Source: Lachnospiraceae bacterium (GTDB lineage: Bacteria; Bacillota; Clostridia; Lachnospirales; Lachnospiraceae). Taken from it: a DNA stretch of 19,803 bases. The DNA is taken from positions 68,505 to 88,307 of the forward strand of contig JAAVAA010000032.1 of NCBI GenBank assembly GCA_014804285.1, in the 5' to 3' direction. Under the pieces are notes generated by a model. The model saw only the letters and a list, made by a program, of their open reading frames with translations, was not told the origin of the DNA and made no database searches. The first letter of the stretch is position 1. Each line of letters begins with the position of its first letter. Below, in pieces: positions 16,172 through 19,803 of the stretch. The position numbers were made by a program, and so were the translations under genes.

Positions 16172-16924
16172 ATGGGAAGAAGGAAGTTAAAAAAGGTTTT
16201 CTGGGGGCTGTTATTCCTGCTGGGGGCATTGGCTTTATTATTAGGACAGTTGGGATATTTGGAAGGACTGGGGTTCTGGTCGGTGTTCTTCTCCATTGTC
16301 TTATTTGGAATTTTGATAGAGGGTATGCTGACAGTATCTTTTGGCGAAATATTGTTTTCACTTGCAGGATTGATCATTGTCAATGATGAATTACTGCATT
16401 TAGAGGCAATTACGCCATGGACAGTACTGGGTGTTGCCCTGCTGGGTACGATTGGACTCAATATTATATTTCCTAAACGGAAAAAATGGAAAATACACAA
16501 GGGCTCTCATTGGAATAATGTGTGGCATGGTGGAAAGGATAGCGGAGCAATTGGCTGTCACGTCGAAGAGGATAACGGAGAAATTCTGAGCGGGGAGGAT
16601 ATTCACTATGAGGTCAGTTTCGGAGGTGCCATAAAGTATATTTCCGGTCAGGGGATAAGCCGGGTTTTCTTGGAATGCTCTTTTGGCAATCTGGAAGTGT
16701 ATTTTAACGATGCAGTGCTGAAGGATAACAGAGCAGATGTAGCTGTAGACTGTTCTTTTGGAAGCATAGAGCTTTATGTACCATCCGGCTGGAAGGTGAT
16801 CACAAACATAGACAATTCTTTTGGCGGAGCAGAAGAATCAGGATATGGTGACCCTGATGGTGAAAATGTGCTATATGTGAAAGGAGATGTATCCTTTGGA
16901 CATATGGTAATTCATCATGTTTAG
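16172..16924 (+). CDS. LiaF-like membrane protein
   Basis: The 250-aa protein has four hydrophobic helices (about residues 8-25, 34-52, 55-72, 82-100), a basic stop (KRKKWK), then a C-terminal domain of repeated beta-turns. That domain has the pattern of the LiaF/VraT C-terminal family (cell-wall-active antibiotics response), seen in VSFGGAIKYISG, LECSFGNLEVYF, VDCSFGSIELYVPSGW and IDNSFGGAEE. LiaF represses the LiaS kinase in Bacillus. Here no kinase or response regulator is present, and the neighbour is a LytTR regulator, so any control must work differently. AAGGAGA at 16154-16160 lies 11 bases before the ATG, slightly far. It is 26 bases after the LytTR stop and probably shares its transcript. 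A terminator follows. Confidence 0.82.
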   Translation: MGRRKLKKVFWGLLFLLGALALLLGQLGYLEGLGFWSVFFSIVLFGILIEGMLTVSFGEILFSLAGLIIVNDELLHLEAITPWTVLGVALLGTIGLNIIFPKRKKWKIHKGSHWNNVWHGGKDSGAIGCHVEEDNGEILSGEDIHYEVSFGGAIKYISGQGISRVFLECSFGNLEVYFNDAVLKDNRADVAVDCSFGSIELYVPSGWKVITNIDNSFGGAEESGYGDPDGENVLYVKGDVSFGHMVIHHV

Positions 16925-16954
16925 TATTTGAAAATACAAAATGATTGGCTATGC

Positions 16955-16985
16955 GGAGCCTTGTTTTGGGCGAGGCTCCCTTTTT
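16955..16985 (+). terminator. Rho-independent terminator after the LiaF-like gene
   Basis: The 9-bp stem GGAGCCTTG (16955-16963) with CGAGGCTCC (16971-16979) includes one T-G pair and a 7-base loop. It is followed by CTTTTTG. It separates the LytTR/LiaF-like pair from the ABC transporter gene, which starts 46 bases after it. Confidence 0.85.
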
Positions 16986-17030
16986 GTACCCTTTTTTCCA
17001 CATAAAATGAAAAGAATAGGAGCGTGTGAT

Positions 17031-18740
17031 ATGGAAGCTAGAGAATATAGGAGAATTTTTTATAAAAATAACAAGATCATGTACGGTCTTGCAATGCTTA
17101 CCACAGCTATTGGTGCATTGATAAATATCTATCCGGCAGTACTGTTAGAGAAGCTGTTGGATGTATCTATAGACGGCACAATGAAAGGACTGCTGGAATT
17201 GGTATTCTTTGCACTTGTTTTTATGGGGGTAATGGCAGCCTGCTGGCTTGCTAAAAGAGAATTTAAGTTCCGGTTTATGAAACGGGCAGTGGAATCTTAT
17301 CGCAATAAAGCATATGAAGATATCACCAGAAAAGGAATCAGTGACTTTGGGAAGGAAAGTACCAGTAATTATATCTCGGCATTGACCAATGATGTAACTT
17401 CCATTGAAAACAATTATCTGCTAGGGCAGTTTGATATCTTAGATGGGATGCTGATGGCTCCTGCGGCTTTTGTTTTAATGCTCTGGTACAGCTGGTCTAT
17501 GACTCTGGTAGTGCTTTTGCTTTGTGTTCTGCCTGTTCTGGCTGCTATGGCAGTAGGGGGAAGGGTAGAAAAAATGGAAAAAATGGTCAGCGAAAAGAAT
17601 GCATCCTTTATGGCAATGGTCAAAGATCTGTTTAATGGATTTGGCATTATCAAAAGCTTTCAGGCACAACAGGAAACAGCGGCATTGTACCGGAAAAAGA
17701 ATACCCAGCTGGAGGAAATCAAATGCAGCAGAAGGCAGGCAGATGAATTGATCGGTATTATTTCCGGTACAGCAGGCTTTATTACACAGATTGGAGTGTT
17801 TGCCTATGGGGCTTATTTATGTATCCGGGGACAGATTACCGCAGGTGTGGTAGTTGCTTTTGTGCAGATGATGAATTATATCTTAAACCCCATCAATACA
17901 TTGCCAAAGCTTTTGGCAAACCGGAAGGCAGCCATAGGATTGATTGAAAAAATGGCATCCTATGGGAAGGAAGAAGATGGGCAAAAGCAATTTGATCCTT
18001 TTGACGGATTTAAAGAGGGCGGAGAAGGAATCGTACTTCAGCATGTCGGCTTCTCTTATGAAGAGGACAAAGAGGTGTTGAAAGATATCAACCTGAATTT
18101 TGAGGTTGGTAAGAGTTATGCCATTGTAGGCGGATCCGGTTCAGGAAAATCTACTTTACTGAATTTGGTGATGGGAAGTTATCCTAAATACAGAGGAAGC
18201 ATCACTTTGGGCGGAAAAGAAATGAGCAGCATTGATCCTGACAGTATTTTTGATGCCATGTCAGTGATTCAGCAGAATGTATTTATTTTTGATGATACGA
18301 TCAGGCGGAATATATGTATGTTTAAAGAATTTGATGAACAACGTCTTGATTCCGCTATAGAAAGAGCCGGTTTGTCTTTGTTGATTAAGGAGAAGGGTGA
18401 AGATTATGCATGTGGTGAGAATGGCGCGCATCTGTCCGGAGGTGAAAAACAGAGGATTGCGATAGCTAGAAGCCTGCTTAGGGAAGTGGCCGTCCTTTTG
18501 GCGGATGAGGCTACCTCGGCATTGGATGCGGAAACTTCAGATTGTGTCACTAATTCAATTTTGGATATTCAGGGGATTACCAGACTGGTGGTAACCCATA
18601 GGCTGGATGAAAAGGTGTTAAGACGTTTTGATGAGATTATTGTGATGAAGAGCGGCAGGGTGGTAGAAATGGGGAATTTTGAAACACTTATGGGGAATGG
18701 GGAATACTTTGCTTCTCTTTGTAAGATCAGCGGATTGTAA
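17031..18740 (+). CDS. Half-size ABC exporter (fused permease and ATPase)
   Basis: A 569-residue type-IV ABC exporter half-transporter with an N-terminal six-helix permease (about residues 1-320) fused to a nucleotide-binding domain (about 340-569). It must dimerise to work. Walker A is GGSGSGKST at 367-375, the Q-loop is in VIQQNVFIFDDT, the signature LSGGEKQR starts at 468, Walker B ends LLADE at 489-493, and the H-loop is in VVTHRL. All ATPase motifs are intact. I chose the ATG at 17031 because AGGAG at 17018-17022 is eight bases upstream; earlier in-frame starts would lie inside the terminator. The substrate cannot be read from sequence. Drug, peptide or lipid export are all possible, and neighbouring envelope genes fit any of these. 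No peptidase or accessory domain is present. Confidence 0.88.
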   Translation: MEAREYRRIFYKNNKIMYGLAMLTTAIGALINIYPAVLLEKLLDVSIDGTMKGLLELVFFALVFMGVMAACWLAKREFKFRFMKRAVESYRNKAYEDITRKGISDFGKESTSNYISALTNDVTSIENNYLLGQFDILDGMLMAPAAFVLMLWYSWSMTLVVLLLCVLPVLAAMAVGGRVEKMEKMVSEKNASFMAMVKDLFNGFGIIKSFQAQQETAALYRKKNTQLEEIKCSRRQADELIGIISGTAGFITQIGVFAYGAYLCIRGQITAGVVVAFVQMMNYILNPINTLPKLLANRKAAIGLIEKMASYGKEEDGQKQFDPFDGFKEGGEGIVLQHVGFSYEEDKEVLKDINLNFEVGKSYAIVGGSGSGKSTLLNLVMGSYPKYRGSITLGGKEMSSIDPDSIFDAMSVIQQNVFIFDDTIRRNICMFKEFDEQRLDSAIERAGLSLLIKEKGEDYACGENGAHLSGGEKQRIAIARSLLREVAVLLADEATSALDAETSDCVTNSILDIQGITRLVVTHRLDEKVLRRFDEIIVMKSGRVVEMGNFETLMGNGEYFASLCKISGL

Positions 18741-18763
18741 AGGAAAAGATGTTTTGTTATAAT
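18735..18763 (+). promoter_or_regulatory. Promoter of the GH25 muramidase gene
   Basis: TTGTAA (18735-18740) and a consensus TATAAT (18758-18763) are 17 bp apart, with TGT just before the -10 (extended -10). The -35 box overlaps the stop codon of the ABC exporter gene. Transcription would start near 18770, giving a leader of about 60 bases. Confidence 0.7.
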
Positions 18764-18781
18764 GACCCATATGGAAAACTC

Positions 18782-18804
18782 GGATGAAAATGAAATTTTC
18801 ATTC
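18782..18804 (+). repeat. Hairpin in the leader of the GH25 gene
   Basis: GGATGAAAAT (18782-18791) pairs with ATTTTCATTC (18795-18804) through nine Watson-Crick pairs and one G-T pair around a GAA loop. It lies between the predicted start of transcription and AGGGAG (18815-18820). It is AT-rich, with no T-tract, so it is not a terminator. It could stabilise the message or be an operator. Confidence 0.5.
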
Positions 18805-18832
18805 ATAAGCTGTCAGGGAGAAAAATAGGCTA

Positions 18833-19570
18833 TTGAAAAAGAAAACAATTATTATCATTTTTGCAGTTTTGTTTTGGGCATTTGTATTACCAGGCATATT
18901 GATCTTGAAGAAATATATTAGAATAACACCTTCTTTTGCTGCAAAGTATGAGCTTGACGGGATTGATGTATCCCATTATCAGGGAGACATCGACTGGAAG
19001 AAAATTGAGGAGCAGGGAATAGATTTTGCATTTATCAAGGCAACGGAAGGAAGCAGCTATATAGACCAGTGCTTTGAAAGAAATTGGAATGAAGCCGGAC
19101 AGACTTCTATCATGCTGGGAGTGTATCATTTTTTCAGTTTTGACAGTGAGGGAAAGCCTCAGGCGGAGCATTTTATTAATACAGTAGGAAACTTACAGGG
19201 AAAGCAGGCGCCGGTCATTGATGTGGAATATTATGGAGATAAAGAGAAGAACCCGCCGGATAAAAAGGAGGTGCAGGCTCAGCTTGCGGTGATGCTTGAT
19301 CTTTTGGAAGAGCATTATCATGTGAAACCAATTATTTACACTACCTATAAAGCATATAGTGATTTTATCAAAGGTGAATTTGAAGAATATCCATTATGGA
19401 TCAGAAATGTTTATTATCCGCCGGTTTCTATCGAATGGACCTTTTGGCAGTATACGGACAGGGCCGTTTTGGAGGGATATCAGGGAAGTGAGAAATATAT
19501 TGACAGGAATGTGTTTTATGGTTCAAGGGAAGAGCTGGAGAGACTGATGGTTCCAAAGATAGCTTGGTAG
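18833..19570 (+). CDS. Membrane-anchored GH25 muramidase (lysozyme)
   Basis: A glycoside hydrolase family 25 enzyme, which cuts the beta-1,4 link between N-acetylmuramic acid and N-acetylglucosamine in peptidoglycan. An N-terminal signal anchor (about residues 5-25) places the catalytic domain (about 40-245) outside the membrane. Family marks are GIDVSHYQGDIDW (43-55, Asp 45), FAFIKATEG (65-73), GVYHFF, and the catalytic VIDVEY (Asp 130, Glu 132); SIEWTFWQYTD is near the end. No wall-binding repeats follow, so it probably works as a tethered enzyme. The start is a TTG at 18833 because no ATG or GTG precedes the signal anchor in frame. AGGGAG is 12 bases upstream, rather far. It has its own promoter and 5' hairpin. 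Cell-wall turnover is likely; a role in engulfment or cortex remodelling is speculation. Confidence 0.88.
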   Translation: MKKKTIIIIFAVLFWAFVLPGILILKKYIRITPSFAAKYELDGIDVSHYQGDIDWKKIEEQGIDFAFIKATEGSSYIDQCFERNWNEAGQTSIMLGVYHFFSFDSEGKPQAEHFINTVGNLQGKQAPVIDVEYYGDKEKNPPDKKEVQAQLAVMLDLLEEHYHVKPIIYTTYKAYSDFIKGEFEEYPLWIRNVYYPPVSIEWTFWQYTDRAVLEGYQGSEKYIDRNVFYGSREELERLMVPKIAW

Positions 19571-19628
19571 TGCATCGGGCAGAAAGGAATATTAACGTTT
19601 AGCTTGGGTATGCATATGCGAGACATCC

Positions 19629-19713
19629 GCTCCGATGAAAAGAAAGCCTCTCGTCAACACGCTCGATAAAGCGTTCGCAAATTGTTTCCTCAAGGATTTC
19701 TTTTCATCGGAGC
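19629..19713. repeat. Perfect 17-bp inverted repeat with 51-base centre
   Basis: GCTCCGATGAAAAGAAA (19629-19645) and its exact reverse complement TTTCTTTTCATCGGAGC (19697-19713) flank 51 bases. A further 3-bp pairing (CCT with AGG) lies one mismatch inside, and an inner hairpin ACGCT/AGCGT is nested within. There is no T-tract, so it is not an ordinary terminator. The 233 bases from 19571 to the window end hold no gene I can recognise. Confidence 0.85.
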
Positions 19714-19789
19714 TGGGTTATCAAATGACGCAAAACCCAACTGGTAACTTCACTAAGGTCGAATGTTCCGCCTCTTAGCAAATAGCCAG
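19714..19789. other. Two hairpins abutting the inverted repeat (possible structured element)
   Basis: Immediately after the long inverted repeat, TGGGTT (19714-19719) pairs with AACCCA (19734-19739). One base later CTGG (19741-19744) pairs with CCAG (19786-19789), with CTAAG (19753-19757) and CTTAG (19774-19778) paired inside. Three hairpins packed end to end suggest a folded RNA or a palindromic mobile or repeat element. The two smaller stems are short enough to be chance. Confidence 0.4.
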
Positions 19790-19803
19790 ACAGTGAATTA
19801 GAG

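Noticed and set aside
19629..19713. Invertible promoter segment
   Set aside because: The segment between the repeats is only 51 bases, too short for known site-specific inversion, and contains no promoter-like pair; no recombinase gene is nearby.
19571..19803. tRNA, integron attC or intrinsic terminator at the right end
   Set aside because: No cloverleaf or T-loop motif, no GTTRRRY/RYYYAAC core pair, and no T-tract after the inverted repeat.
1..19803. CRISPR array, insertion sequence or prophage genes
   Set aside because: No regularly spaced repeats, transposase, integrase or phage structural motifs are visible in any frame.

Overview
The window is a compact, almost entirely plus-strand stretch of a Gram-positive, endospore-forming Firmicute chromosome. 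I place it in the Clostridia, probably family Lachnospiraceae. The evidence is the AGGAGG-type ribosome binding sites, the GTG and TTG starts, the moderately AT-rich coding style, the sporulation genes (yqfC, yqfD, a BofC-domain protein, an SpoVB-like flippase) and the gene order yqfC-yqfD-phoH-(pgpH-like)-ybeY. Genus is not resolved. No intergenic gap exceeds 300 bases; the longest gene-free stretch is 19571-19803.

Layout. (1) 1-1305 is the end of a two-[4Fe-4S], flavin-dependent NADPH oxidoreductase (GltA/NfnB/SudA family), cut by the window edge and closed by a clear terminator. (2) 1463-3369 holds two membrane proteins of unknown function, one with MORN-like repeats and one with an N-terminal zinc ribbon. 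(3) 3377-8282 is a ribosome and sporulation cluster: rlmH, yqfC, yqfD, phoH, a shortened and catalytically degenerate relative of the c-di-AMP phosphodiesterase PgpH, and ybeY. (4) 8306-10648 holds an SpoVB/MurJ-like lipid flippase and a BofC C-terminal-domain protein. (5) 10694-15488 is a run of metabolic genes: two FAD-dependent oxidoreductases of unrelated families (HI0933/BaiN-like and COG2509), 5-formyltetrahydrofolate cyclo-ligase and proA. It ends at a strong terminator that also appears to carry the -35 box of the next gene. (6) 15630-19570 is an envelope-oriented block: a stand-alone LytTR regulator, a LiaF-like membrane protein, a half-size ABC exporter, and a membrane-anchored GH25 muramidase with its own good promoter. 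(7) 19571-19803 has no recognisable gene. It contains a perfect 17-bp inverted repeat followed by two abutting hairpins, and is the least explained DNA in the window.

How the genes fit together. Region 3 couples 23S rRNA modification (RlmH), rRNA maturation (YbeY, PhoH) and mother-cell sporulation proteins, as in the Bacillus yqf cluster. Region 4 extends the sporulation and envelope theme. Region 6 looks like a small envelope-stress module in which a LytTR regulator replaces the usual LiaRS two-component system. The strongest points for a second look are the degenerate PgpH paralogue, the structured element at the right end, and the promoter nested in a terminator before the LytTR gene.
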